From an uncultured Serinicoccus sp. (lineage in GTDB: Bacteria > Actinomycetota > Actinomycetes > Actinomycetales > Dermatophilaceae), in NCBI RefSeq assembly GCF_947500995.1, contig NZ_CANMUA010000001.1:124001-188000 (forward strand): a stretch of 64,000 nucleotides of DNA, written 5' to 3'. Under the pieces are notes generated by a model. It was given only the letters and a program-made list of their open reading frames with translations. It was not told the DNA's origin and made no database searches. Below, piece by piece: positions 33,814 through 43,204 of the stretch. How positions within the stretch are numbered: the stretch's first letter is position 1; the number at the start of each line of letters is the position of its first letter. Made by a program: the position numbers and the translations under genes.

Positions 33814-34599
33814 GTGAACGCACCGCAGGACGTCATGGACGACCTGTCGGCGCTCGGCGGCTTCTTCACGCTGACCGACGCGACGGGCTCCGACGCGGTG
33901 CCCTGGCACGATCTGCTGGCGGACGAGCCGCTGGCCACGCGCCTCGACCAGGTGCGGCGGGCGCTGGCCGAGGGCACCGGCCAGGACCCCGCCGACGTCG
34001 AGGTGAGGGTGGCGATGTCGGCCCTGCAGGTCGGGCTCGCCTCGCGCCTGTGGTCCGTGGGCCTGGGCGCCGCGGTGCTGCACGGGGCGGTGCCGGACCT
34101 GCGCTCCCGCCACCTGCTCGGCTCCCCCGGCCACGGCGGGGTCGCGCCGCTGGCCCTGGCGGAGGGGACGCCGTGGTGCCCCGTGCCCGGGCCGCGCGAG
34201 GCCGCAGCCGAGCTCGTCCGCAGCGTCGTGGACGGCAGCCTGACGGACCTGGACGCGGCCTGCTCCCGGGTGGGGCGCGTCCCGCCCCGGGTGCTGCTGA
34301 GCAACGCGGCCTCCAGCCTGGTCGGGGCGGCGCGGGTGCTGGGCACAGCCAGGCCCGGGGCCGCGGCCACCGCCTGGGCCGTGGCACGCCTGGTGCTGAC
34401 CGCGCCCGGGCTGGCGGCCGGCGGTGCCACCCGGTCGCGCGCGGACCTGCCGTCCGGCGTCGGCGGCCCCATGGAGCGGGCGGACGAGGCCTTCCTGCGC
34501 GGCGGCTGCTGCCTGTTCGACCGCATGCCCGGTCATGGGCTGTGCCCCGACTGCGTCCGCGCCCCCACCCACGCCCACCTCGTCACGCCCGGCCACTGA
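33814..34599 (+). CDS. FhuF-like [2Fe-2S] protein, possible siderophore reductase
   Basis: 261 residues. The C-terminal motif GGCCLFDRMPGHGLCPDC (C-C-x10-C-x2-C) is the 2Fe-2S site of FhuF ferric-siderophore reductases. The region ahead has an Ala/Leu-rich helical body with no other recognised domain. The start is GTG 33814 by frame extent; ATG 33835 is also plausible. No siderophore transport genes are adjacent, so the substrate is uncertain. It is followed by a 270 bp gap with strong repeats and the convergent amidohydrolase gene. Confidence 0.75.
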   Translation: MNAPQDVMDDLSALGGFFTLTDATGSDAVPWHDLLADEPLATRLDQVRRALAEGTGQDPADVEVRVAMSALQVGLASRLWSVGLGAAVLHGAVPDLRSRHLLGSPGHGGVAPLALAEGTPWCPVPGPREAAAELVRSVVDGSLTDLDAACSRVGRVPPRVLLSNAASSLVGAARVLGTARPGAAATAWAVARLVLTAPGLAAGGATRSRADLPSGVGGPMERADEAFLRGGCCLFDRMPGHGLCPDCVRAPTHAHLVTPGH

Positions 34600-34615
34600 C
34601 GCCCGCCGCGCACCG

Positions 34616-34722
34616 CCTGTGCACGCCCACGAAGCCTGTGCATGCCAACCGCACCCTGTGCATGCGGTAGACGGCATGCACAGGGTGCCGATGACGTGTT
34701 CAGGCCGCGATCCCGTGCACAG
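34616..34722. repeat. CCTGTGCATGC repeat array with a perfect 15-bp hairpin
   Basis: CCTGTGCAYGC occurs as direct repeats at 34616, 34635 and 34655 (periods 19 and 20 bp), then inverted at 34674-34684, with a partial GTGCACAG at 34715. The third copy and the inverted copy build a perfect 15-bp stem, GCACCCTGTGCATGC (34651-34665) and its complement (34674-34688), with an 8-nt loop. The array lies between converging genes. The hairpin probably ends both transcripts; the extra direct copies suggest a protein binding site or a decaying mobile repeat. Confidence 0.85.
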
Positions 34723-34869
34723 ACTTCCCACCGAGGCGAACGGGGTGCGAGGATCGGGGACGGGGGCATCGACGCACGATGCTCCCGAGAGGTGCTGGGA
34801 GCGAGGCCCGGCCCAGATGCTGCGCTACCGCCGCCACCTGCAGCCCGGTCGCGCGGCGGCGCCCGCGTG

Positions 34870-36078
34870 TCAGCGGGGGCGGACGGTGCCGGTCCCGCTC
34901 TCCTGGTCGTAGGCGTAGACCTCGACCCCGTCGATCCACGTGCGCAGCACCCGGGACTGCAGGTCCAGCCAGTCCCCGGACCACAGGGCCAGGTCGGCGT
35001 CCTTGCCCACGACGAGGGAGCCGACCCGGTCCTCGACGCCCAGGACCCGGGCCGGGTTCACGGTCACGGCCCGCAGCGCGGCGTCCCGGTCCATGCCCTC
35101 GCGCACCGCGAGCGCGACCTGCGTGATGAGGTGGTCGATGGGCACCACCGGGTGGTCGGTGATGATCGACACCTGGACGCCGGCCCGGTCGAGGATCCCG
35201 GGCGCCTTGGGGCTCCGGTGGCGCACCTCGACCTTGGAGCGGCTGACGATCATCGGGCCGTAGAGCACCGGGATGTCCCGCTCGGCGACGAGGTCCGCGA
35301 CGAGGTATGCCTCGGTCCCGTGGTCCAGCACGAGACGGTAGCCGAACTCCTCGGCGAGCCGGATCGCGGTGGCGATGTCGTCCGCCCGGTGGCAGTGCTG
35401 CCGCCACGGGATCTCGCGCTCGAGGACCTTGACGAGGGCCTCGCTGACGAGGTCCGTCTCGACCGGGGTGTCCCCGGCCGCCGCTACCTTCGCCTGGTAG
35501 GACCGGGCGGCGGCGAAGGCCTTGCGCAGCACGAGGGCGACGCCGAGCCGGGTGGCGGGGGTCTTCTTCTGCTCGCCGTAGACCCGCTTGGGGTTCTCCC
35601 CGAGCGCGGCCTTGATGCCGCTGGGGTTGCGCAGCACCATCTCATCGACGTAGCGGCCGTAGGTCTTGAGGGCCACCGCCTGCCCCCCGATCGGGTTCGC
35701 CGACCCGGGGTTGACGTTGACCGTCGTCACCCCCGCCCCGAGGGCGTCGTCGAAGCCCTGCTCGCGCGGGTTGATGGCGTCGATGGCCCGGGCTGCGGCC
35801 ATGACCGGGTCGGTGGTCTCGTTGCCGTCCAGCCCGGCCCAGCCCTCGCCCTCCTCCCACACCCCGAGGTGCACGTGGGCGTCGACGAGACCGGGGAGCA
35901 GCCAGGAGCCCGCCGCCTCCACGACCTCCACGTCCTCCGGCACGTCGACCTGGTCGCGTGGTCCCAGCGCGGCGATGCGCCCCTCGCGCACCACCACCGT
36001 GCCGTCCTCGATCACCTCGCCCTCGACCGGGACGACACGGGCACCGACGATGGCCAGGGACGGTCGGGGACTGGGCAC
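34870..36078 (-). CDS. amidohydrolase-superfamily metal-dependent hydrolase
   Basis: 402 residues. The metal-binding HVHLG follows LLPGLVDA near residue 65. There is an H-C-H in [10 protein letters not shown], an LDHGTEAYL strand, and TDHPVVP with the catalytic aspartate. The N-terminal composite beta-sandwich ([20 protein letters not shown]) is also present. It resembles the imidazolonepropionase/prolidase-like branch. The substrate cannot be named. AAGGAG lies ahead of ATG 36078 and a -10 TAGGGT lies at 36120-36115 on the minus strand. Confidence 0.88.
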   Translation of the reverse strand: MPSPRPSLAIVGARVVPVEGEVIEDGTVVVREGRIAALGPRDQVDVPEDVEVVEAAGSWLLPGLVDAHVHLGVWEEGEGWAGLDGNETTDPVMAAARAIDAINPREQGFDDALGAGVTTVNVNPGSANPIGGQAVALKTYGRYVDEMVLRNPSGIKAALGENPKRVYGEQKKTPATRLGVALVLRKAFAAARSYQAKVAAAGDTPVETDLVSEALVKVLEREIPWRQHCHRADDIATAIRLAEEFGYRLVLDHGTEAYLVADLVAERDIPVLYGPMIVSRSKVEVRHRSPKAPGILDRAGVQVSIITDHPVVPIDHLITQVALAVREGMDRDAALRAVTVNPARVLGVEDRVGSLVVGKDADLALWSGDWLDLQSRVLRTWIDGVEVYAYDQESGTGTVRPR

Positions 36079-36444
36079 AGGAACTCCTTCAGAGCGACGG
36101 ATCCGGGTGCTTCCACCCTACGCAGCGGCCGCGGCGGCCCCCGCCGCACCCCCGCTGCGGCCCCCTCGTCGCGGTGCTGGTGTGACTCATCACTCACCGG
36201 GTCGCGCGGCCCGGACGGCGGTTCACCCTTGTGCTACGGCGTGTCGCGATGGGAGGATCGGGAACACTGTCCTGGGGCCTGGCGTTGGCCCCAACAGAGG
36301 ACGCGGCGCCATACCCTGATCCGGCACCGCTCACGCAGACGGAACAACGAGGTGTCGTCGCCCGCCGGACACCCCCTGTTTCCCGGACGTGGGCGACGAC
36401 GAGAGGACGCCCCTGAACGGGCGCAGACCAAGGAGCAGACACTG
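36079..36444. promoter_or_regulatory. 366 bp divergent control region of amidohydrolase and whiB1
   Basis: On the minus strand TAGGGT (36120-36115) is a likely amidohydrolase -10. On the plus strand TACCCT (36312-36317) is a candidate whiB1 -10, which would give a leader of about 125 nt containing a perfect hairpin (36354-36400). GTGACTCATCAC at 36182-36193 is a symmetric element, but its 4-bp spacer does not fit a Crp site. I see no gene or RNA of known class here. Confidence 0.5.
36354..36400 (+). other. hairpin in the whiB1 leader
   Basis: GTCGTCGCCC (36354-36363) pairs perfectly with GGGCGACGAC (36391-36400). The loop carries CCGG at both ends, so an inner stem is possible. It ends 45 bp before the whiB1 start and would be in the transcript if the TACCCT promoter is used. 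Confidence 0.55.
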
Positions 36445-36693
36445 ATGGACTGGCGCAACCGCGCGGCGTGCCTGGAAGAGGACCCCGAGCTCTTCTTCCC
36501 GATCGGCAACACCGGCCCGGCGCTGCAGCAGATCGAGGAGGCCAAGGCCGTCTGCCGCACCTGCCCGGTGATCGACACCTGCCTCAAGTGGGCGCTGGAG
36601 ACCGGGCAGGACGCCGGTGTGTGGGGCGGGCTGTCCGAGGACGAGCGCCGGGCGCTCAAGCGGCGCAAGGCGCGCGCACGACGGGCGAGCTGA
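36445..36693 (+). CDS. whiB1: WhiB-family iron-sulfur regulator, WhiB1 type
   Basis: 82 residues. The four cluster cysteines are C9, C37, C40 and C46; GVWGG is at 58-62 and a basic tail (RRALKRRKARARR) follows. The sequence MDWRNRAACLEEDPELFFP and the convergent neighbour pdtaS match the M. tuberculosis whiB1-pdtaS locus. WhiB1 is an essential, nitric-oxide-sensing [4Fe-4S] regulator that works with the principal sigma factor. AAGGAG precedes the ATG. Confidence 0.95.
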   Translation: MDWRNRAACLEEDPELFFPIGNTGPALQQIEEAKAVCRTCPVIDTCLKWALETGQDAGVWGGLSEDERRALKRRKARARRAS

Positions 36694-36713
36694 CCCCCGA
36701 CCACCCCTGAGCA

Positions 36714-36756
36714 CTCCGCCACCGGAGGAGGCCGTGACCCTCAGCCGGTGGCGGAG
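36714..36756. terminator. 12-bp hairpin across the pdtaS stop codon
   Basis: CTCCGCCACCGG (36714-36725) and CCGGTGGCGGAG (36745-36756) pair perfectly. The right arm is coding sequence of pdtaS, whose stop is at 36741, and the left arm is 3' of whiB1 (end 36693). It should terminate both converging transcripts. Confidence 0.65.
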
Positions 36757-38246
36757 CCCCGCAGCCGCACGGTAAACCGCACGACGGTCCCGTGCGGCTC
36801 CGTCGTCTCCCAGCCGATCTGCCCGCGCAGGTCGCTGATGAGGGCCTCGACGATCTGCGTGCCGAGGCCTGCGGCCGGCTGGGCGGCGGCCTCGGGCGCG
36901 TAGCCCCGACCGTTGTCCGCCACACTCACCTCCAGCACCTCGGTGCCCCCCTCGTCCCGCGTGCGCGTGGCGCTCACCACGACCCGGGACGCCCCGGCGG
37001 GGCGCTCCCCCTCCTCGAAGCCGTGCTCGACCGCGTTGTGGACGAGCTCGGCCAGGACCATGGCCAGGTGCGTGGCGTCGTCCGGGGGCAGCTGGCCGAA
37101 GGAGCCGTCCAGCTCGGTCTCCACCACCGCCTGCGTCGAGGCGACCTCGACGGTGGCCCGCAGGATGCGCGTGGCGACGTCGTCGAAGTCGACCCGCTCG
37201 GAGAAGGCCTGGCTGAGCGTGTCGTGCACCAGCGCGACGGTGGACAGGCGCCGTCCCGCCTCGGCCAGCGCCTCCTGCGCCTTGGGGTCGTCGAGCCGCC
37301 GGGACTGCAGCCTCAGGAGGGCGGCCACGGTCTGCAGGTTGTTCTTGACCCGGTGGTGGATCTCCCGGATCGTGGCCTCCTTGCTCAGCAGCTCGCGCTC
37401 GCGCCGACGGATCTCGCTGACGTCGCGCATGAGCAGCAGCGCACCGACCCGCCGCCCTCCGTGGGTGAGCGGCACCGAGCGCAGGGTGAGGTTGACCGAG
37501 GAGGTCTCGATCTCGGTCCCCCACGGCGCGCGGCCGGTGAGGACCAGGGGCACCGTCTCGTCCACCGTCGCCCCAGGGGTCAGCCGCGTCGAGACGATCT
37601 GGGCCAGGTCGGCGCCGCCCACGTGGTCGGTGTGCCCGAGGCGGCGCAGCGCCGACACGGCGTTGGGGCTGGCGTAGTCGATGAGCCCGTCGGCCGTGAG
37701 CCGCAGCACACCGTCCCCGACCCGGGGGGTGCCCCGGCCCACCCCGGTCGCCACGTGGTCCATGGGGAAGGCGCCCTCGGCGATCATCGAGAACAGCTGC
37801 TGGCTGATCTGGAGGTAGTTGACCTCCAGGCCGCCCTGCTGGCGCATGTTCTGCAGGTCGGTGTGCCGGATGAGCACCGCGATCGGACGGCCGGTGCGCA
37901 CGACGGGGACGTACTGCTCCCGGACGTAGCCCACCTCGTCGGGGGTCAACGGGCGGCCGGTCTCCATGACCTGCGTCAGCAGACGCTCCCGCGCCGCTCC
38001 CGGGGCCTCGCCGATGACGTCGTCGTGGTAGAAGTTCGGCCCGGTGGAGGGCCGCGCGTGCGCGGCCAGGAACCACGGCGACAGGTGCGGGTCGGCGACG
38101 TCGTCGCGCTGCACCGGGAGCCACAGCGTCAGGTCGGCGAACGCCAGGTCCGCCAGCATCTGCCAGTCACCGACGAGGCGGTGCACCCAGTCGATGTCGG
38201 CACCCGACATGGACGAGCGCGACAGGGTCTCCCGCAGAACAGCCAC
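36741..38246 (-). CDS. pdtaS: PdtaS-type cytosolic sensor histidine kinase
   Basis: 501 residues with no membrane segment. A GAF-like N-terminal domain (DWVHRLVGDWQMLADLAFAD) and a PAS domain precede a HisKA_2 box (EIHHRVKNNLQTVAALLRLQ, phospho-acceptor H297/H298) and an HATPase domain (VLAELVHNAVEHGF, ADNGRGY). In mycobacteria PdtaS phosphorylates the RNA-binding antiterminator PdtaR; no pdtaR is in this window. The GTG start is preceded at seven bases by GACAAT, a plausible leaderless -10. It is convergent with whiB1 as in M. tuberculosis. Confidence 0.93.
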   Translation of the reverse strand: MAVLRETLSRSSMSGADIDWVHRLVGDWQMLADLAFADLTLWLPVQRDDVADPHLSPWFLAAHARPSTGPNFYHDDVIGEAPGAARERLLTQVMETGRPLTPDEVGYVREQYVPVVRTGRPIAVLIRHTDLQNMRQQGGLEVNYLQISQQLFSMIAEGAFPMDHVATGVGRGTPRVGDGVLRLTADGLIDYASPNAVSALRRLGHTDHVGGADLAQIVSTRLTPGATVDETVPLVLTGRAPWGTEIETSSVNLTLRSVPLTHGGRRVGALLLMRDVSEIRRRERELLSKEATIREIHHRVKNNLQTVAALLRLQSRRLDDPKAQEALAEAGRRLSTVALVHDTLSQAFSERVDFDDVATRILRATVEVASTQAVVETELDGSFGQLPPDDATHLAMVLAELVHNAVEHGFEEGERPAGASRVVVSATRTRDEGGTEVLEVSVADNGRGYAPEAAAQPAAGLGTQIVEALISDLRGQIGWETTEPHGTVVRFTVRLRGSATG

Positions 38247-38265
38247 GAGGTGATTGTCGCAAAGG

Positions 38266-41200
38266 TCAGTCGGCGGATCCCTGCCGGACCAGTCCGCGCA
38301 GGGTGCGCAGCGCCACGGAGAGCGGCGCCAGGTCCGGCTGGCTCATGCCGCTGACCGTGCGCAGCACCTGGCTGGTGCGCACGAGGGCCTCCCGGTTCTC
38401 CGCCATCCACTCCCGCACCCGCTCGAGGGAGTCCTCGGCCTCCTCGGTCCCGGTGCGCTCCACCACCGTCCGGGTCAGCCCGCGCATGACGCCGTACAGG
38501 TCGTCCCGCAGCGCACCACGCGCCAGGGAGGACCACCGGTCCTCCCGCGGTAGGTGGGAGACGTGGGTGAGCAGGTCGTCGATGCGGAAGGCCTCGGACA
38601 CCCCGAAGTAGATCTCGGCGACCTCGGTGACGTCGCGGTCGATCTCGCCGGCGAGCTCGGCGACGTCCAGCAGCGAGTAGCTGTCCAGCAGCGAGGCGTA
38701 GAGCTGCGCGAGGTCCTCCGGTATGCCGTTGGTCCTCGCCCACTCCGCCCGCGCCGCCCAGCGCTCGCGCTCGTGGCCCTGCAGGAGCTCGCCCAGTCGC
38801 GGGACCAGCTCCTGGACCGGCTGGGCGAAGCGCTCGATCTCCTCGTCCATGCCGGTCGACAGCGAACGGTTGTTGAGGAACCACCGGGTGGCCCGGTCCA
38901 GGAGCCGCCGGACCTCGAGGTAGAGCTCGGTCTGGATCTCGGTCGGCACCCGGTTGTCCAGCGCCTCCACGGCGGCCGTGTAGTCCGCCAGCCCGAAGAC
39001 CGAGCGCACCACGTGGAAGGCCCGGGTGATCTGCGCCACGGTGGCGCCGGTCTCCTCCTGCGCCCGGAAGGCGAAGGAGACACCGCCCCGGTTGACCATG
39101 GCGTTGGCGATCTCGTTGACGACGATCTCCCGCCGCAGGGGGTGCTCCAGGATCTGCTCGCGGGCCCGCTCGCGCAGCGGCCCCGGGAAGTAGTGCAGCA
39201 GGGAGTCGAGCAGCGCCGGGTCGTCGGGCAGCTCGGTCTGGCTCAGCTCGGTCTTCAGGCCGAGCTTGGCGTAGGCCACGAGCACCGAGAACTCGGGGGC
39301 CGTCAGCCCCGTCCCCGCCTTCTCGCGGCGCGCCCACTCCTTGTCGTCGGGCAGGAACTCCAGCTCGGGGTCCAGGCCGGCGTGCTCACCGAGGTAGCGG
39401 ATCAGACGCTGGTGGACCGGGGCCATGACCCCCTTCTGCAGACGCCCGTTGCCGATGAGCACGTTCTGCTCGTAGTTGTGCCGCAGGACCTTGCGGGCCA
39501 CGTCGTCGGTCATCGAGGCGAGCAGCTCGTCCCGGTCTTCGAGGGACAGCTCGCCCTCCTGCACCAGCGGGGTCAGCGCGATCTTGATGTTGACCTCGTG
39601 GTCGGAGGTGTCGACGCCGGCCGAGTTGTCGATCGCGTCGGTGTTGACGTGGACGCCGGACAGGGCCGCCTCGACGCGGCCGCGCTGGGACAGACCGAGG
39701 TTGCCGCCCTCGCCGACCACGCGGACCCGCAGCGCCCGCCCGTCCACCCGGATGGGGTCGTTGGCCCGGTCGCCGATCTGCAGGTCGGTCTCCGTGGAGG
39801 CTTTGACGTAGGTGCCGATCCCGCCGTTCCACAGCAGGTCCACGGGCGCGAGCAGGATGGCCCGCAGGAGCTCGTGCGGCGTCATCGTGGTGACGTCCTC
39901 GTCCAGGCCCAGCCGCTCGCGGACCTGCGCGCTGACCGGGATGGACTTCTGCGAGCGGGGGTAGACCCCGCCGCCCTCGCTGATGAGGGAGGTGTCGTAG
40001 TCCGCCCAGCTGGACCGCGGCAGCTCGAACAGGCGCTGCCGCTCGGCGAAGGAGGCCGCGACGTCCGGGGCCGGGTCCAGGAAGATGTGGCGGTGGTCGA
40101 AGGCCGCGACCAGGCGGATGTGCTCGGAGAGCAGCATGCCGTTGCCGAAGACGTCGCCGCTCATGTCGCCGACCCCGACGACGGTGAACTCCGTGCTCTG
40201 GGTGTCCAACCCCAGCTCCCGGAAGTGGCGCTTCACCGACTCCCACGCACCACGCGCGGTGATGCCCATGCCCTTGTGGTCGTAGCCGGCCGACCCTCCG
40301 GAGGCGAACGCGTCGTCGAGCCAGAAGCCGTAGTCGCGCGCCACCCCGTTGGCGATGTCGGAGAACGTCGCCGTGCCCTTGTCCGCGGCCACCACCAGGT
40401 AGGGGTCGTCCCCGTCGTGGCGCACCACCCGCTCCGGCGGCTGCACGTCGGTGCCGACGCGGTTGTCGGTGACGTCCAGCATGCCGCTGATGAAGGTGCG
40501 GTATGCCGCCTTCCCCTCCTCCAGCCAGGCGCCGCGGTCGACGGCCGGGTCCGGGAGGTCCTTGGGGAAGAAGGCACCCTTGGACCCGGTGGGGACGATG
40601 ACGGCGTTCTTGACCATCTGCGCCTTGACCAGCCCGAGCACCTCGGTGCGGAAGTCCTCGCGCCGGTCGCTCCAGCGCAGGCCGCCGCGGGCCACCGCGC
40701 CGAACCGGAGGTGGCTGCCCTCGACCCGGGGGGCGTAGACCCAGATCTCGAACGCCGGCCGTGGCTCGGGCAGCAGGTCGAGCTCACGCGGGAGCAGCTT
40801 GAGGCTCACCCAGGCCTTGGGGCGGCCGTCGGCGTCCTGCTGGTAGAAGTTGGTGCGCAGGGCGGCCTGCACGACGGACGCCAGCGAGCGCAGGATGCGG
40901 TCCTGGTCGAGGCTGGCGACCTCGTCCAGCGCCCGCGCGATGGCCTCGGCCACGTCCTGGGTGCGGGCCGTGCGCGCCTCGTCGTCGGCGTGGGCGTCGG
41001 GGTCGAACCGCGCCTCGAAGAGCTCGATGAGCAGCCGGGCGATGTCGGGGTTCGCGACCAGCGCCTCCTCGAGGTAGTCGAGGCTGAAGGTTCCGACCTG
41101 GCGCAGGTAGCGGACCAGGGTGCGCAGGATGACCACCCGCCGCCAGTCGAGTCCGGCCGTGAGGACCAGGGAGTTGAGCGTGTCGGACTCGGCCGACCCG

Positions 41201-43065
41201 CCCCATACCGCGGTGAAGGCGTCCTCGAAGGCCGCCGCCACCTCGTCCTCCGTGCGGTGCTCGCCTCCCGTCCACACCGACTCCGACGGGGCCCGCAGCC
41301 CGAAGTCGTAGATGTAGTCGGGCGAGCCGTCGTCGTTGGTGCCGTCCAGCTCGTAGGGCCGCTGGACGGTGACCTCCAGGCCGAGGTCGGCGAAGACCGG
41401 CAGGACGTGGGTGAGCGACATCTCCTCGGAGCGGTAGACCTTGAGCCGCCGCTCGGTCGGGGCCTCCCCCGGGTCCCGGTAGACGTGCGGGCGGGCCGAG
41501 GCGTCGCTGCCGTGCAGCTCCCCCAGCCGCTGCAGGTCCAGATAGGCGGCCTCGCCGTCGAAGTCTTCCTTGTAGGCCTCGGGAAAGGCGTCGGCGAACC
41601 GCGCCACGAGGTCGCCGGTGGCGCCCTCGTCCTCGACGTGGGCGGCGACGGCGTCCGCGAGACCCTCGACCCAGGTCCGGGTCACGGCGGTCAGGCGGGC
41701 CTGGAGCTGCCGCTGGTCGACGTCGGGCAGGTCCTTGTCCCGCGGGACCGTGATGACGAAGTGCAGCTGCGCCAGCGGCCCGTCCCCGACCCGGGTGGCG
41801 TAGTCGGCCAGCTCCCCGTCGTAGGTCTCCTCCAGCAGGCGCTGCACGCGGAGCCGGTTGGCGGTGTTGTAGCGGTCGCGGGGGAGGTAGACGAGCGCGC
41901 TGACGAACCGGCCGAACTCGTCCGCCCGGACGTAGGCCTTGGCCGCCGGCCGCTCGAGGAGACGGACCACGTCGCCGGCGGTCGCGGCGAGGTGCTCCAC
42001 CGGAGCCTGGAACAGCTCGTCGCGGGGGTAGGCCTCCAGGACGCTGAGGAGGTCCTTGCCGGAGTGGCTGTCCGGGGCGAAGCCGGACTCGGCGAGCACC
42101 TGCTTGACCTTCGCGCCGACGATCGGCAGGCGCTGGCTCGACTCGGCGTAGGCGCTCTGGGTGAACAGGCCCAGGAAGCGGTGCTCCCCGACGACCTCTC
42201 CCCGCTCGCCGAACCGGCGGACCCCGATGTAGTCCAGGGGCACCGACCGGTGGACGGTGGCCCGCGTGTTGGCCTTGGTGACGGTGAGTAGCCGGGGGTC
42301 CCGGGCCGTGCGGGCGGCCTCCGGCCGCAGCACGGTGGGCGCGGGGTCGTCGGCCTCGTCACGCAGGATCCCCAGACCGCTGCCGGCGACGGCCTGCAGC
42401 GCCAGACCCTCGTCGGTCTCGACGAGGTCGTAGCTGCGGTAGCCGAGGTAGGTGAAGTGGTGGTCGTCGACCCAGGTGAGGAAGTCGACGGTCGAGCCGA
42501 CCTCGTCGCGGTCCACGGACCGCGGGGGTCCGTTCTCGAGCTCGTCGACGATGGCCCGGGCGCGCTGGCGCATGGTCCCCCAGTCGCGGCAGGCGCGGCG
42601 GACGTCGGTGAGCACCCGGCCCAGGTCGTCCTCGAGGGAGGCCCGGTCCTCCGGCTCCGGCACGCGGTCGACCTCGACGTGGATCCAGGACTCGACCCGC
42701 TGCCCCTCACCGACGTCCTGCGGGTCGAGGTCCAGCACGTCGCCGGTGGACTCGTCCACGACGACCTGCGGGTGCAGGAGCTGGTGCACCGCCAGCCGGT
42801 GCCGGCTGACCTCGCCGAGCACCGAGTCGACGAGGAAGGGCATGTCGTCGGTGACGACCTGCACCACCGTCTGGCGGCTCGTCCAGCCACCCGCGTCGAG
42901 GGTGGGGTTGAGGACACGGATGGCCGCGCTGCCCGCCGCCCGCCCCTCGGACAGCTCGGCCATCGAGCCCGCCATCGCCTCGCGCTGCTCCTGCTGGCGA
43001 CCGGCCAGCTCGGTGGCGGCCAGGTGGTGGAAGAACCGGTCGGTGAGCGTGTCGGTCGACGTCAT
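38266..43065 (-). CDS. gdh: large NAD-specific glutamate dehydrogenase (GDH-180 class)
   Basis: 1599 residues. This class has N-terminal ACT-like regulatory modules (about 1-650), a catalytic core around GGLRWSDRREDFRTEVLGL and MVKNAVIVPTGSKGAFFPK (near residue 790-830), and a C-terminal helical region. It deaminates glutamate to 2-oxoglutarate with NAD and is mainly catabolic. ATG 43065 follows GAGGAG; a TTG at 43074 is in frame. A -10 TAGGGT (43131-43126) gives a leader of roughly 50 nt. It lies about 1.2 kb from pruA, whose product is glutamate. Confidence 0.96.
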   Translation of the reverse strand: MTSTDTLTDRFFHHLAATELAGRQQEQREAMAGSMAELSEGRAAGSAAIRVLNPTLDAGGWTSRQTVVQVVTDDMPFLVDSVLGEVSRHRLAVHQLLHPQVVVDESTGDVLDLDPQDVGEGQRVESWIHVEVDRVPEPEDRASLEDDLGRVLTDVRRACRDWGTMRQRARAIVDELENGPPRSVDRDEVGSTVDFLTWVDDHHFTYLGYRSYDLVETDEGLALQAVAGSGLGILRDEADDPAPTVLRPEAARTARDPRLLTVTKANTRATVHRSVPLDYIGVRRFGERGEVVGEHRFLGLFTQSAYAESSQRLPIVGAKVKQVLAESGFAPDSHSGKDLLSVLEAYPRDELFQAPVEHLAATAGDVVRLLERPAAKAYVRADEFGRFVSALVYLPRDRYNTANRLRVQRLLEETYDGELADYATRVGDGPLAQLHFVITVPRDKDLPDVDQRQLQARLTAVTRTWVEGLADAVAAHVEDEGATGDLVARFADAFPEAYKEDFDGEAAYLDLQRLGELHGSDASARPHVYRDPGEAPTERRLKVYRSEEMSLTHVLPVFADLGLEVTVQRPYELDGTNDDGSPDYIYDFGLRAPSESVWTGGEHRTEDEVAAAFEDAFTAVWGGSAESDTLNSLVLTAGLDWRRVVILRTLVRYLRQVGTFSLDYLEEALVANPDIARLLIELFEARFDPDAHADDEARTARTQDVAEAIARALDEVASLDQDRILRSLASVVQAALRTNFYQQDADGRPKAWVSLKLLPRELDLLPEPRPAFEIWVYAPRVEGSHLRFGAVARGGLRWSDRREDFRTEVLGLVKAQMVKNAVIVPTGSKGAFFPKDLPDPAVDRGAWLEEGKAAYRTFISGMLDVTDNRVGTDVQPPERVVRHDGDDPYLVVAADKGTATFSDIANGVARDYGFWLDDAFASGGSAGYDHKGMGITARGAWESVKRHFRELGLDTQSTEFTVVGVGDMSGDVFGNGMLLSEHIRLVAAFDHRHIFLDPAPDVAASFAERQRLFELPRSSWADYDTSLISEGGGVYPRSQKSIPVSAQVRERLGLDEDVTTMTPHELLRAILLAPVDLLWNGGIGTYVKASTETDLQIGDRANDPIRVDGRALRVRVVGEGGNLGLSQRGRVEAALSGVHVNTDAIDNSAGVDTSDHEVNIKIALTPLVQEGELSLEDRDELLASMTDDVARKVLRHNYEQNVLIGNGRLQKGVMAPVHQRLIRYLGEHAGLDPELEFLPDDKEWARREKAGTGLTAPEFSVLVAYAKLGLKTELSQTELPDDPALLDSLLHYFPGPLRERAREQILEHPLRREIVVNEIANAMVNRGGVSFAFRAQEETGATVAQITRAFHVVRSVFGLADYTAAVEALDNRVPTEIQTELYLEVRRLLDRATRWFLNNRSLSTGMDEEIERFAQPVQELVPRLGELLQGHERERWAARAEWARTNGIPEDLAQLYASLLDSYSLLDVAELAGEIDRDVTEVAEIYFGVSEAFRIDDLLTHVSHLPREDRWSSLARGALRDDLYGVMRGLTRTVVERTGTEEAEDSLERVREWMAENREALVRTSQVLRTVSGMSQPDLAPLSVALRTLRGLVRQGSAD

Positions 43066-43204
43066 CGTGCGCAAGCACTCCTCGGGTCGCGGGCGTCCGG
43101 CGCACCCCGACGTGCGCCTGCGGCCACCCTACTCGGCTCGCTGCCTGCGCATCCCCTGGGGACAACCCCCCGAGCGGCCCCCGCGCGCGCCCTAGGGTGG
43201 GCCC

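Noticed and set aside
36182-36193. Crp-like site upstream of whiB1 (GTGACTCATCAC)
   Set aside because: The half-sites are separated by 4 bp; Crp sites need 6, so the match is not convincing.
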